From contig JACRMT010000004.1 in assembly GCA_016214855.1 (NCBI GenBank), positions 558,001-622,000 on the forward strand: 64,000 nt of DNA. Reading direction: 5' to 3'. This document shows positions 37,321-46,077 of this stretch, piece after piece. How positions within the stretch are numbered: the first letter of the stretch is position 1; each line of letters opens with the position of its first letter. The stretch is from Nitrospirota bacterium (GTDB taxonomy: Bacteria > Nitrospirota > Thermodesulfovibrionia > Thermodesulfovibrionales > UBA6898). Below the pieces are notes generated by a model, which worked only from the letters and a program-made list of their open reading frames with translations, was not told where the DNA came from and ran no database searches. A program made the translations under genes and the position numbers.

Positions 37321-39735
37321 TCATAATCTTGCCCTTCTCAGTCGAAGTGCATTGCCGATAACCGAAACAGAGCTGAAGCTCATGGCAGCGGCGGCAAATA
37401 TGGGGCTGAGGAGGATGCCGAAGAAGGGATAGAGAACGCCGGCAGCAATGGGTACCCCGAGGGCATTATACACAAAGGCAAAGAAGAGGTTCTGCTTGAT
37501 ATTCCTCATCGTAGCCCTGCTGAGCAGTCTTGCACGCACGATTCCGCGCAGATCGCCCTTCACCAGGGTCACGCCTGCGCTTTGCATCGCCACATCCGTT
37601 CCGGTCCCCATCGCAACGCCGACATGCGCCTGTGCAAGGGCCGGGGCATCGTTGATGCCATCTCCTGCCATTGCCACTATCTTTCCCTCAGACTGGAACT
37701 TTTTGACGATCTCAGCCTTCTGGTCAGGCGGGATCTCGGCTATCACCTCATCAATGCCGAGCTTTTTCCCGACAGCCTCCGCAGTCGTCTTACTGTCGCC
37801 GGTAAGCATGACAACACGGATCCCTTCCTCGTGAAGCTTCGCTATCGCCTCGGCAGTAGTTACCTTGATCGGATCAGCAACGCCAAGAATTCCTGCAGCC
37901 TTTCCGTGTACAGCAACAAACATGACAATCTGTCCCTCTCTGCGCATGGCCTCAGCCTTGTCCTGGAGCTCTCCAGGAGCGATACCGAGATCGTCGAGCA
38001 GCTTGCGATTACCAAGGGCAATCTTCTTCCCGTCAAGAAAACCTGTTACCCCACGGCCAGTGAGCGACTCAAAAGACTCAACCTTCAAATGCGAGATATC
38101 CTTTTCCTTTGCAGCTGCGATTATCGCTGCAGCCAGGGGATGCTCACTCCCCATCTCGATGCCTGCTGCAAGATGAAGCAGTGTCTTCTCATCAAATCCT
38201 TCAGCGGTCACCACGCTCACCAGTTTCGGCTTTCCCTCTGTGAGAGTGCCGGTCTTGTCCGTAACAAGGGTATCAACGGTCTTCATCACCTCGATAGCCT
38301 CTGCGTTTTTAAAGAGCACTCCGCCTGTTGCCCCCTTGCCCATCGCCACCATAATTGACATCGGTGTTGCGAGACCAAGTGCACAGGGGCAGGCGATGAT
38401 CAGCACCGCAACTGCGTTGACAAGGGCGTAGGCAATGCGAGGATCAGGTCCGATCCATGACCAGACCACGAAGGTAAGGACCGCAATACCGACCACAATC
38501 TGCACAAAATAACCGGCGACAATGTCCGCTAATTTCTGGATAGGAGCACGACTCCGCTGGGCCTCGGCCACCATATGGACGATCTGTGCCAGAAGTGTCT
38601 CGGCCCCGACCTTCTCTGCCTTCATAACGAATGTGCCGGTGCCATTCACTGTTGCGCCGATCACCCTGTCGCCTGACTGCTTCATCACCGGGATCGGTTC
38701 ACCAGAGATCATGGATTCATCCACGCTGCTTGATCCTTCGGTGACCGTGCCGTCGACAGGGATCCTTTCACCGGGTCTCACACGAAGGTTATCTCCCGGC
38801 TTAATTTCATCAAGAAGGACATCCTCTTCATTTCCGTCCTGAATGCGGCGGGCCGTTTTCGGCGCCAGACCGAGGAGGGCCTTGATTGCTGCACCGGTCC
38901 GCGTCCTCGCTCTCAATTCCATTACCTGTCCGAGCAGCACGAGAGTGACGATAACTGCTGCAGCCTCGAAATACATGCCTACTTGACCGCTTTCACCACG
39001 AAACGACTTGGGAAAAAGACCAGGGAATAGAACAGCCACAATGCTATAGAGATAGGCAACGCCGACGCCGAGTCCGATAAGGGTAAACATATTCGGGTTC
39101 CGGGTAATGACCGACTGCCAGCCTCTGACGAAGAACGGCCAGGCCCCCCAAAGCACAACAGGCGTGGCAAGGACCAGCTCTAACCACTTGCGTATTGCAT
39201 GGGGCACCGTGTCAAGAATCAGGGAAAGACCTGGGATCATGCCGCCCATGACAAGTGTGACAAGCGGCATGGTAAGCACCGCACTGACCTTGAACCTCCG
39301 CGTCATGTCGAGCAGTTCAGGACTTTCCTCTTCGTCTGCCGTGATCGTTTTCGGTTCAAGGGCCATACCGCACTTTGGGCAGTTCCCAGGCGCGTCGCGG
39401 ACTATCTCCGGATGCATCGGGCATGTCCACTCAGCTTTGATCACCCCGGCATTTGGCTCGGCAGGCTCAAGAGCCATTCCGCATTTAGGACAGGAACCGG
39501 GGCCTTCCCGCCGGATGTCGGTATGCATAGGGCAGGTAAAAATGACGCCATCTTCGAAAGTCTTTTTTTCTTCACCCGATGACGGTTTTTTATCAAGAAA
39601 GACTGCAGGATTTGCGGTAAATTTATCTTTGCATAAGTCCGAGCAGAAATAATATGTGCTGCCTTTATACACATATGCAGCAGCGGCCTTTTTATCCTTC
39701 ATGGTCATACTGCAAACCGGGTCCATTACTTGCAT
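37321..39735 (-). CDS. copA: Copper-translocating P1B-type ATPase with YHS and two metal-binding modules
   Basis: This 804-residue inner-membrane pump moves Cu(I) to the periplasm. The N-terminus has a YHS domain ([10 protein letters not shown] ... [12 protein letters not shown], residues 4-48) and two short Cys modules (CPMHTDI...[10 protein letters not shown] and CPMHPEI...[10 protein letters not shown], residues 70-130). Eight membrane segments follow, with the ion-binding CPC in [13 protein letters not shown] near 450, the phosphorylation DKTGTLTEG near 490 and [10 protein letters not shown] near 690. No classic CxxC ferredoxin-like domain is present. A GAGAGG site precedes the ATG. It follows the multicopper oxidase in the same direction. 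Confidence 0.93.
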   Translation of the reverse strand: MQVMDPVCSMTMKDKKAAAAYVYKGSTYYFCSDLCKDKFTANPAVFLDKKPSSGEEKKTFEDGVIFTCPMHTDIRREGPGSCPKCGMALEPAEPNAGVIKAEWTCPMHPEIVRDAPGNCPKCGMALEPKTITADEEESPELLDMTRRFKVSAVLTMPLVTLVMGGMIPGLSLILDTVPHAIRKWLELVLATPVVLWGAWPFFVRGWQSVITRNPNMFTLIGLGVGVAYLYSIVAVLFPGLFPKSFRGESGQVGMYFEAAAVIVTLVLLGQVMELRARTRTGAAIKALLGLAPKTARRIQDGNEEDVLLDEIKPGDNLRVRPGERIPVDGTVTEGSSSVDESMISGEPIPVMKQSGDRVIGATVNGTGTFVMKAEKVGAETLLAQIVHMVAEAQRSRAPIQKLADIVAGYFVQIVVGIAVLTFVVWSWIGPDPRIAYALVNAVAVLIIACPCALGLATPMSIMVAMGKGATGGVLFKNAEAIEVMKTVDTLVTDKTGTLTEGKPKLVSVVTAEGFDEKTLLHLAAGIEMGSEHPLAAAIIAAAKEKDISHLKVESFESLTGRGVTGFLDGKKIALGNRKLLDDLGIAPGELQDKAEAMRREGQIVMFVAVHGKAAGILGVADPIKVTTAEAIAKLHEEGIRVVMLTGDSKTTAEAVGKKLGIDEVIAEIPPDQKAEIVKKFQSEGKIVAMAGDGINDAPALAQAHVGVAMGTGTDVAMQSAGVTLVKGDLRGIVRARLLSRATMRNIKQNLFFAFVYNALGVPIAAGVLYPFFGILLSPIFAAAAMSFSSVSVIGNALRLRRARL

Positions 39736-39881
39736 TTCTTCCTCTCCACCTATTAAACATTATTCAAAATGTCTATATCCGAGCTTCTCGCGGTATTAGA
39801 CCAAAGCGTTCACAACAGACATCGATAACGTTATATTTGTCGGCATTGCCCGATATACCTCTGCGCATTACCTAAAAAGAT

Positions 39882-41945
39882 TCAGAACCGTATGATAATT
39901 CCAGCCCCTGTCCCGTAATCAGAATGATGCCGGGCTGTAAGCGATAGCCATTTATTGATCGTCCATTCACCACCGGCGGCCCATTCTGATTTTGTGCCGG
40001 TATCATATGTAAGATGACCGAATACGCTGAACCTGTCCGTAATCTGAATTTTTTTCTCAAGAGATATTCTGAGCTCTTTTTCGGTGTCAACCCATGCCCT
40101 GCTTTCGATATTAAGAGGCAGAAGATACCTGATTCCGAGCACTCCTCTGGAATCTTCGTCTGTTATATTGGCCCCGGCGAGTACGCTGACAAAACGGCTT
40201 ATGTACCTGCCATAAAGAATTTCAATGTCATAGGCTCCGTTCCGAGAAGCTTCCTTATTAATGGAAAAAGTATTTCTGGAATTCGAGGCATTCAGAAAGA
40301 TATCGCCCATCTGCGTTAAGAGTGATAGTCTGCCCCAGAAAAACCACATGTCTTTTTTCAGGCTGTTTGCCGGGTCCTTTCTCGCATCTGCAATCTCAGG
40401 GTCAATCTCCGCGCCTTCATAGGTAAGCACGGTAAACATGCCTGCCTCCATGTGATAGAGGATATGGCAGTGAAGGGGCCAGTCCTTGTCCTCTCCTGCA
40501 TAAAATTCAATTATCTGTTTTCCCATGGGCGGGATATCGACCGTATGTTTAAGAGGAGAGTATTCGCCCTGTTTGTTTATAACTCTGAAAAAGTGGCCAT
40601 GAAGATGCATTGGATGATGCATCATGGATTTATTTTCAAAAACAATGCGGACCTTCTCTCCTTTTCTGATGATTATCGGTTCTGCTTCAGAAAGGATCTT
40701 GCCGTTTATTGTCCAGACAAAGCGCTCCATATCTCCGTCGAGGGCAAGGGTGATAGTTCTCCCAGGATTGGATTCCGGCAGAACCGTCCGCTTTACTGCA
40801 CGGAGATGTTCATAGGGAGGCATAGGCCTCGCATCTGCCTTTTGCCCCATATCATGCATCATCTGCATATCATGTTTTTCCGCAGCCATACCCATATCCA
40901 TTCCCGTCTCATGCCCTCCATGCATTCTGTATAAATCCGGCTTTGACATATCGGGAGCAGACACACGTTTTCCTTCCCCGATGAAGGCAGAGACACTTCC
41001 GCTTCCATCCTGAGCGGTTGCCCTGAATTCAAAGGAGCCGTTATCGGAAACGACAACAGTCACATCATATGTCTCGGCTATCGCAATCAGAATGCGGTTT
41101 ATGTCAAAGGGCTCTACATCCTGGCCGTCGGCTGAAACCACCGTCATGGAGCCATCTGCATACTGCAAATAAAAATATGTCCCTGCCGAGGCATTTATAA
41201 TACGGAGCAGAAGGGTCTCGCCGGGTTTTGCCGGAAGATGCAATTCCTTTTCTCCGTTGACAAGAAACATATCATAGCCGACATCGGAAATATCCATTGG
41301 AGGCATGCGGTCTAACGAGCGCTTCAGAACATCGGGCAGGGCCCTGTTTTTCATGGCCCCGTAAATGCTCTGCATGGTCCCCCTTTTCAGCATATAGTAA
41401 TCGCTTCCTCGCTTAAGGGTCCTCATCACCTCATGCGGGTCTTCATCAGTCCAGTCGGAAAGAACAAGCACATATTCCCTGTCCGGCTGTTCCTTCTTTT
41501 CCTTCGGATATATCACGATCGACCCGTAAACACCTTTTTGCTCCTGCAGCTCGGTATGGGAGTGATACCAGTAGGTTCCAGCTTGTTTAACCGGGAAGAT
41601 GAATTCGCGGAATGCTCCGGCCTTTATCGGAGGGGTTGTAAGATACGGGACGCCGTCTTCTTTATTCGGCAGGAGGATTCCGTGCCAGTGAATGGAAGTC
41701 TCTTCCTCGAGCCTGTTGTAAACGCGAATTTTGGCAATATCCCCTTCTGTCCAGTAAAGAGTCGGTCCCGGAATGCTCTTGTTTATAGAGATTGCCATCA
41801 CCTCTTTGCCCGTGAAATTTACGGTTTTATATTCAATAAAAAGGTCATACTCAACCGTTTTGCCGCAGGCCGGCGTATCAGTAAAAACTACAAAGAACGC
41901 CGCCGGTAGTATGAAAAAAATAAAGTTCCTCAGCAGAGTAATCAT
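39882..41945 (-). CDS. CopA-type multicopper oxidase fused to a CopB-like beta-barrel tail
   Basis: This protein of 687 residues from the ATG at 41945 has a signal peptide (FIFFILPAAFFVVFTDTPA). It has the four copper-ligand motifs of multicopper oxidases: HWHGILLPN, YWYHSHTELQEQ, HHPMHLHGHFF and HCHILYHMEAGMF. A Met/His insert (MHGGHETGMDMGMAAEKHDM) resembles the Met-rich loop of PcoA/CopA cuprous oxidases. After the oxidase domain, about 165 extra residues alternate amphipathic strands (GVLGIRYLLPLNIESRAWVD, LEKKIQITDRFSVFGHLTYD) and end in Phe. These resemble CopB-type outer membrane copper proteins, normally a separate gene. Cu(I) oxidation is the likely activity; the fusion would tether it to the outer membrane. 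Confidence 0.85.
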   Translation of the reverse strand: MITLLRNFIFFILPAAFFVVFTDTPACGKTVEYDLFIEYKTVNFTGKEVMAISINKSIPGPTLYWTEGDIAKIRVYNRLEEETSIHWHGILLPNKEDGVPYLTTPPIKAGAFREFIFPVKQAGTYWYHSHTELQEQKGVYGSIVIYPKEKKEQPDREYVLVLSDWTDEDPHEVMRTLKRGSDYYMLKRGTMQSIYGAMKNRALPDVLKRSLDRMPPMDISDVGYDMFLVNGEKELHLPAKPGETLLLRIINASAGTYFYLQYADGSMTVVSADGQDVEPFDINRILIAIAETYDVTVVVSDNGSFEFRATAQDGSGSVSAFIGEGKRVSAPDMSKPDLYRMHGGHETGMDMGMAAEKHDMQMMHDMGQKADARPMPPYEHLRAVKRTVLPESNPGRTITLALDGDMERFVWTINGKILSEAEPIIIRKGEKVRIVFENKSMMHHPMHLHGHFFRVINKQGEYSPLKHTVDIPPMGKQIIEFYAGEDKDWPLHCHILYHMEAGMFTVLTYEGAEIDPEIADARKDPANSLKKDMWFFWGRLSLLTQMGDIFLNASNSRNTFSINKEASRNGAYDIEILYGRYISRFVSVLAGANITDEDSRGVLGIRYLLPLNIESRAWVDTEKELRISLEKKIQITDRFSVFGHLTYDTGTKSEWAAGGEWTINKWLSLTARHHSDYGTGAGIIIRF

Positions 41946-42011
41946 TTCCGGATCCCTCAATCATCTCACCTTAGGCAACCTATGAACCTGTTTCATGAAA
42001 AACCCCTGCTG

Positions 42012-42485
42012 CTATTTCATCTTCGGGGCCTCCTCGGAATTTACATAATGAATGCCCCATGGGCCCGTGCCATGGAGCTGGATAACCGTCTCTTTTTTTG
42101 TAAATGCAAACATCTTGGTTCCGGCAGGCATTATGGCCACACTCCCTGCTCCGAGCCCCTTTGCGTTTTTCGGCTCAGTCTTCTCGCCTATCCCGAGATA
42201 AAGGGTGCCTGAGATAACTGTCACGCGTTCAACAGCAGGATGCGTATGGAGCGGAAGCTTTGTGCCTGCAGGGAGCTTAAGCCGTAAGGTAAAGGGAGCA
42301 GCCTCTTTCAGAACGCCTTCGATAATGACCATCTTTGCACCTGAAGCCACGGATGGAGCATCTGTCCACTTAAGGTCGGATGTAGTGACCATAATATGCT
42401 CCGTCTTCCCTTCTTCTGCCCTCATAAAAGACGCGAAAAGCAAAGACACTGCTATAACCATTAAAGCAATTTTTAAGGATTTCAT
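42012..42485 (-). CDS. Exported cupin-domain protein
   Basis: This 157-residue protein has a signal peptide (IALMVIAVSLLFASFMRA) and one cupin barrel: LPLHTHPAVERVTVISGTLYLG (two His and Glu as likely metal ligands), then a second motif with GTKMFAFTKKETVIQLHGTG. The ATG has an AGGAGG site. The ligand is unknown. Its place upstream of the multicopper oxidase in the same direction suggests a part in copper handling, but cupins are diverse. Confidence 0.78.
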   Translation of the reverse strand: MKSLKIALMVIAVSLLFASFMRAEEGKTEHIMVTTSDLKWTDAPSVASGAKMVIIEGVLKEAAPFTLRLKLPAGTKLPLHTHPAVERVTVISGTLYLGIGEKTEPKNAKGLGAGSVAIMPAGTKMFAFTKKETVIQLHGTGPWGIHYVNSEEAPKMK

Positions 42486-42990
42486 GACGCCTCCTTTTTT
42501 TGAATTCTGACTTTTATACGATATTCCCCTGCCTCCTATGCCCTCTCAATACTTGCTGCTCACCTCCTTTCAGTACCTATTATTGTTCCAGCATATCCGG
42601 GTTTCTCCGCATATCTCCTGCCCTCATCTCGGAATAGTTCCATTTTCTCACATTCTTCCCCCTTAAACAAGCGGCGACATACAATAATCGACATGGGGGT
42701 ACGCAGGACGATGAGCTTGGGCGTCGGATATTACCGATAAAGTGAGTTCTTCAGAACCGATCATATCCGGCATGGTATGCCGGAGGGCATAAGCTGGAAG
42801 GGCGACTGTTGGGTTAGCGCAGTTGCAGAAAGCTTTTTCCTTACACCTTTAACGAGGTGTATGTCCTGAAGTTGAATTAGGAGGCAGGGCAGTTATCTTC
42901 GTGCCTGCAAAATCACGGCAAGGCCGCTCTTATCAGGTGCCGTATCGATGATCATTTCATTCAGAAAAAGGAGCGAAAAAAACAGCATAT
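42486..42990. other. 505-base spacer with three hairpins, possible structured RNA or regulatory leader
   Basis: No protein gene is supported here. Between about 42740 and 42870 lie ttct/agaa, TCCGGCAT/ATGCCGGA (8 bp, 3-base loop) and ACACCT/AGGTGT hairpins separated by short single strands. It lies between the YtkA-like gene and the cupin gene, both minus, so it could be the leader of the cupin-oxidase genes. A 31-codon minus frame near 42880-42985 is too short to support. It matches no riboswitch class I can name. Confidence 0.35.
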
Positions 42991-43027
42991 AAACCGGGTA
43001 ATGCAATCCCTCTGCACTACCCGGTTT
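42991..43027 (-). terminator. Terminator-like hairpin after the YtkA-like gene
   Basis: AAACCGGGTA-TGCA and TGCA-TACCCGGTTT pair with one bulge on each side around a short loop, 30 bases after the stop codon of the gene at 43057-43446. A TTTATAT tail follows on the minus strand. Confidence 0.7.
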
Positions 43028-43056
43028 GTCGCGCATATATCGACTCTCAGACCTGT

Positions 43057-43446
43057 CTATTTCGCATCTACGGTAAATTTTGCAGTAGATGTCTTGCCTG
43101 CCTTAGTGATCTTGACCGCAATATTCCAGGGGCCGGACATGGATAAGTTCATCACAGCCTTGTACACTTTTCCCTTGAGTTCCGCGTCTGTCTTGTAATT
43201 CATGGCTGGCATTCCCGGCATGGCCGGCATGGAATAATCAACAATCACCTTTACGTCTGAGACGTCCTTTCCAGAGGCGTCTTTTATCTCAATAGCAATA
43301 TTATTGTCACCCACAACAGGCGGGTTCTTATCGATCCTCACCTCAACATCAAAATCTCCGGCCTTCTTTTTCACTTCATAGTCTTTTGCGATCGCGACAC
43401 CAAATGCCAGAACCACCATAAGAACAACAAATACCATCTTTTTCAT
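43057..43446 (-). CDS. YtkA-like exported protein
   Basis: This 129-residue protein has a signal peptide (MVFVVLMVVLAFGVAIA) and one YtkA/FixH-like beta-sandwich: VEVRIDKNPPVVGDNNIAIE, then DYSMPAMPGMPAMNY, a Met-Pro repeat well suited to bind Cu(I), then GPWNIAVKITK. Strong AGGAGG site. The Met-rich loop and position beside the copper genes argue for copper binding. Its own terminator lies just downstream. Confidence 0.82.
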   Translation of the reverse strand: MKKMVFVVLMVVLAFGVAIAKDYEVKKKAGDFDVEVRIDKNPPVVGDNNIAIEIKDASGKDVSDVKVIVDYSMPAMPGMPAMNYKTDAELKGKVYKAVMNLSMSGPWNIAVKITKAGKTSTAKFTVDAK

Positions 43447-43528
43447 TACATCCTCCTTTATCGTGCACTGTCATGTGCTTTATTTGATCTGATTTTACCA
43501 TGAGATTTTGAAGATAAAATGAATATTA

Positions 43529-43558
43529 TTGAATATTATTTTCGCATTCACCTATAAT
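43529..43558 (+). promoter_or_regulatory. Sigma-70-type promoter of the PilZ gene, leaderless
   Basis: TTGAAT at 43529 and a perfect TATAAT at 43553 are separated by 18 bases. The PilZ ATG begins six bases after the -10 box, so transcription would start at or beside the start codon. No ribosome-binding site is present. Confidence 0.6.
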
Positions 43559-43563
43559 AGACA

Positions 43564-44103
43564 ATGTCTGATGATTTTGAAACATTTGCGCGGCAGGTCG
43601 GCACCGGCAGCACCGATAAGGCCTATGCCAGGAAGATGCCTCAATGCCCCCAGTGTAAAGAATTTCTCAGCGAAACCTATCTTGAGCAGAACCCTTTTCC
43701 CGAGGTCCCCTGTTCTTCCTGTGGATCGCTGATAACCGTCAGGTCCCGTCGCGACGATGATCTTACCACTATGGATAAGAGGACTGAAAAACGTTGTCCT
43801 GTTTCATTAAGGGTTTCCTACATGACTTTTAATGAGTTCATTGACGAATACACCAAGAACGTGAGCAGGCGGGGCATGTTCATTAAAACAAAGCGGCATC
43901 ATGAGCTTGGCGAAGTTGCAGAGCTTCAGCTCCACGTACCTGAACTCCCCCATCCGGTCAGGATAAAGGGAGAGATCGTCCATGTAGAACTCAATGCTCC
44001 TCGTGAAGAGGACTGTGGTGTCGGCGTCAAATTCATTGATATTGATGACCAGAGCAGAGAAGCTCTTATCTCGTTCATCAAGGCCCGAGAAAACTGCGAA
44101 TAA
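43564..44103 (+). CDS. PilZ domain protein with N-terminal zinc-ribbon
   Basis: The 179-residue protein has a CPQCKEFL ... CSSCGSL four-cysteine ribbon (residues 28-60) followed by a PilZ-type barrel: KRTEKRCPVSLRVSY, EYTKNVSRRGMFIKT and GEVAELQLHVPE ... CGVGVKFIDI. PilZ domains bind cyclic-di-GMP through RxxxR and (D/N)xSxxG. Here KR...R and NVSRRG partly fit. It is probably a cytoplasmic regulator of motility or surface traits. Translation likely starts on a leaderless mRNA. Confidence 0.82.
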   Translation: MSDDFETFARQVGTGSTDKAYARKMPQCPQCKEFLSETYLEQNPFPEVPCSSCGSLITVRSRRDDDLTTMDKRTEKRCPVSLRVSYMTFNEFIDEYTKNVSRRGMFIKTKRHHELGEVAELQLHVPELPHPVRIKGEIVHVELNAPREEDCGVGVKFIDIDDQSREALISFIKARENCE

Positions 44104-44212
44104 CCGGTATGGTCTTCTGAGCAATTTTCCATTTTCCATCTTCTTCTCTCAACTGTCTTGACGCAACAGAAAATGTTCTGTTAGTCTAATGAAAATAATT
44201 ACGGGAGCAATT

Positions 44213-44770
44213 ATGCCAACGAAAAAAAGCAGCAATAAGACTGTGGCCAAAACAAAACCGCAGTCCTCACATACCACAAAAAAAGCTGCGCCGGCAAAAA
44301 AAGTAACGACAGCAAAAAAACCGGCAAAAAAAGCCGAACAGCCGGCCAGAGCGATGTCGAGGTCGCTGCAGGCAGGCAAAGTCGCGGCAAATAAATTGCC
44401 ACCGAAAAAATCGAGCAGTTCAAAGTTTCAAAAAATAAGAAACATCCTTATTCAGCAGAAAGCTGCACTTCTCACTGAAGCTGAGGTGGCACTTAATGAG
44501 CTTCCAGGACAGACCACGTTTCCTGATATGGGAGACCAGGCATCTGCAGAGACAGACACGAATTTCATGCTGCGCCTGCGCGGCAGAGAGCAACGCCTCC
44601 TGAAAAAAATCGAAGAAGCTCTTGAACGGATCGACAGCAACACCTTCGGCATATGCGATGATTGCGGACTTGAGATCGATGTGAAGAGGCTTGAGGCAAG
44701 ACCGGTAACAACAATGTGCATCGAATGCAAGATGCATCAGGAAGAAGACGAAAAACGCAGGGAAGTCTGA
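44213..44770 (+). CDS. dksA: DksA/TraR-type RNA polymerase-binding protein with Lys/Ala-rich N-terminal tail
   Basis: The 185-residue product starts at ATG 44213, behind a GGGAG site. The C-terminal half is DksA-like: a coiled coil (RNILIQQKAALLTEAEVALN, MLRLRGREQRLLKKIEEALE) and a four-Cys zinc finger, CDDCG ... CIEC. DksA acts in the RNA polymerase secondary channel with ppGpp. The coiled-coil tip has DMGDQASAETD, close to the functional DxxDxA. The first 75 residues are a low-complexity, highly basic tail of Lys, Ala, Thr and Pro, like histone H1 tails, and are not part of classical DksA. Confidence 0.88.
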   Translation: MPTKKSSNKTVAKTKPQSSHTTKKAAPAKKVTTAKKPAKKAEQPARAMSRSLQAGKVAANKLPPKKSSSSKFQKIRNILIQQKAALLTEAEVALNELPGQTTFPDMGDQASAETDTNFMLRLRGREQRLLKKIEEALERIDSNTFGICDDCGLEIDVKRLEARPVTTMCIECKMHQEEDEKRREV

Positions 44771-44894
44771 TTCCAGGTCGCATTCAAACGCTAACGGCGT
44801 TGGCTTCGTCGTCAGCTCCTCAACATACCAAACAGTATGCCTGCGTCACTTCCTCACTTGCCGTCTTGTTATCATTTTGAATGCAACCTGGAAT
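44770..44894. repeat. Inverted-repeat element between convergent genes
   Basis: Two 19-base arms (attccaggtcgcattcaaa and its complement with one mismatch) enclose about 87 bases. The centre contains a CATAC/GTATG pair. It occupies the whole gap between the dksA-like and recO stop codons, so it may be a MITE-like element, a bidirectional terminator, or both. Confidence 0.7.
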
Positions 44895-44896
44895 AA

Positions 44897-45628
44897 CTAA
44901 GCTCGCCTGAATTCCCGTGATCTGAGGTTCCTTTCCGTAACATATCTGCTGTGTTCGTCAATGAGCAGCGCCAGTTCCTTCAGTATGCGTTCGTCAGGCT
45001 TTAGCCGATCCAGTTTGGATATCTCCCACCGCATCAGACTCGAATAAAATGCCGTAACCCCCGGGGAAAGCCTGCTGCTGACATCTTCATCTTCCGAGCA
45101 TTTCACGCATAAGACGGTCCCGTGAGACAGATGAAAGGCATTGCTTCTGTCACCGCATCGGCCGCAGATATGAAACCCGGGCAGGAAGCCGGCAATATCG
45201 AGAAGTTTAAGCTTGTAAAAGAGGGCAATGAGGGGATTCTGACAGTCAGTTTCCATGATCGCAAGCGTTCTCATGAACAGGGGAAAGACATTCCAGTTCG
45301 TATCCCGTTCGGGCACAAGATGAATGGTCTGTTCAATAAGTTCCGATACGCGGAGAAAACACTGCAGAGATTCCCGCAAGGTGATGAATGAATGGACAAT
45401 GTCAGCCTGCGTCAATCGGGGCAGGGCAGCGTCCTCTTTTCCCCAGAACGCAATGCGCGAGAAGGTCAGGGGTTCAAGACTGCTGCCGAACCTGCTTTTT
45501 GTCTTTCGCGGGCTCTTTGCGAACACCTTGATGATGCCGAGGTCTTTGGTGAGGTATGTGGCAATGAGGTCTGCTTCACCATACGGGATGGTCCTGAGTA
45601 CGATGCCCTCGGTCCTCTGAAGCATCAC
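44897..45628 (-). CDS. recO: DNA repair protein RecO
   Basis: The 243-residue protein loads RecA with RecR at SSB-coated gaps. It has an N-terminal OB fold (EGIVLRTIPYGEADLIATYLT, then FGSSLEPLTFSRI) and a helical domain with the zinc-binding CGRCGD ... LCVKC motif near residues 158-182. The start overlaps the DUF151 gene by four bases. The neighbour era is a classical partner. Confidence 0.93.
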   Translation of the reverse strand: MMLQRTEGIVLRTIPYGEADLIATYLTKDLGIIKVFAKSPRKTKSRFGSSLEPLTFSRIAFWGKEDAALPRLTQADIVHSFITLRESLQCFLRVSELIEQTIHLVPERDTNWNVFPLFMRTLAIMETDCQNPLIALFYKLKLLDIAGFLPGFHICGRCGDRSNAFHLSHGTVLCVKCSEDEDVSSRLSPGVTAFYSSLMRWEISKLDRLKPDERILKELALLIDEHSRYVTERNLRSREFRRA

Positions 45629-46077
45629 ATGATATTGCCGAAGTCTTCAGGCTTAAGGTTCTTCAGCCATTCATCAAGTTCATCAGCGGTCTTTGTACCG
45701 AGGATAGACTCCTCCACAAAGATCGGCACATTCACCCGCAGTGCGATCGCCACCGCGTCACTCGGCCGTGAATCGATCAGCGCCTCTCTCTGACCATCAG
45801 CGATATGGATAAGCGCATAAAACGTATTATCGATGATCTCGGTGATAACGACCTTGGTAGCCTTGGCGTTGAGGCCGTCGATCACATTCTTGATGAGGTC
45901 ATGCGTAAGAGGTCTGGGCGTGGCGACCTTGCCGAGGGCAAGCGCTATCGAATCCGCCTCTGGTTTGCCGATCCAGATCGGAAGGGTCCCTGTGCCATCA
46001 GTCTGTTTGAGCAGCAGTATGTACATATTGCTCCGCGGATCGAAGAGAAGACCTTCAACCTTCATTTCAACGAACAT
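45625..46077 (-). CDS. Bifunctional nuclease family protein (DUF151)
   Basis: This 150-residue protein shows LLKQTDGTGTLPIWIGKPEADSIALAL and DSRPSDAVAIALRVNVPIFV, the two signatures of the BFN/DUF151 family. Plant and bacterial members were reported to have DNase and RNase activity. It overlaps era by one base and recO by four, so the three form one translational unit. Confidence 0.88.
   Translation of the reverse strand: MFVEMKVEGLLFDPRSNMYILLLKQTDGTGTLPIWIGKPEADSIALALGKVATPRPLTHDLIKNVIDGLNAKATKVVITEIIDNTFYALIHIADGQREALIDSRPSDAVAIALRVNVPIFVEESILGTKTADELDEWLKNLKPEDFGNIM

Noticed and set aside
42880-42985. 31-codon minus-strand frame in the cupin-YtkA spacer
   Set aside because: Too short, no ribosome-binding site, no motif.
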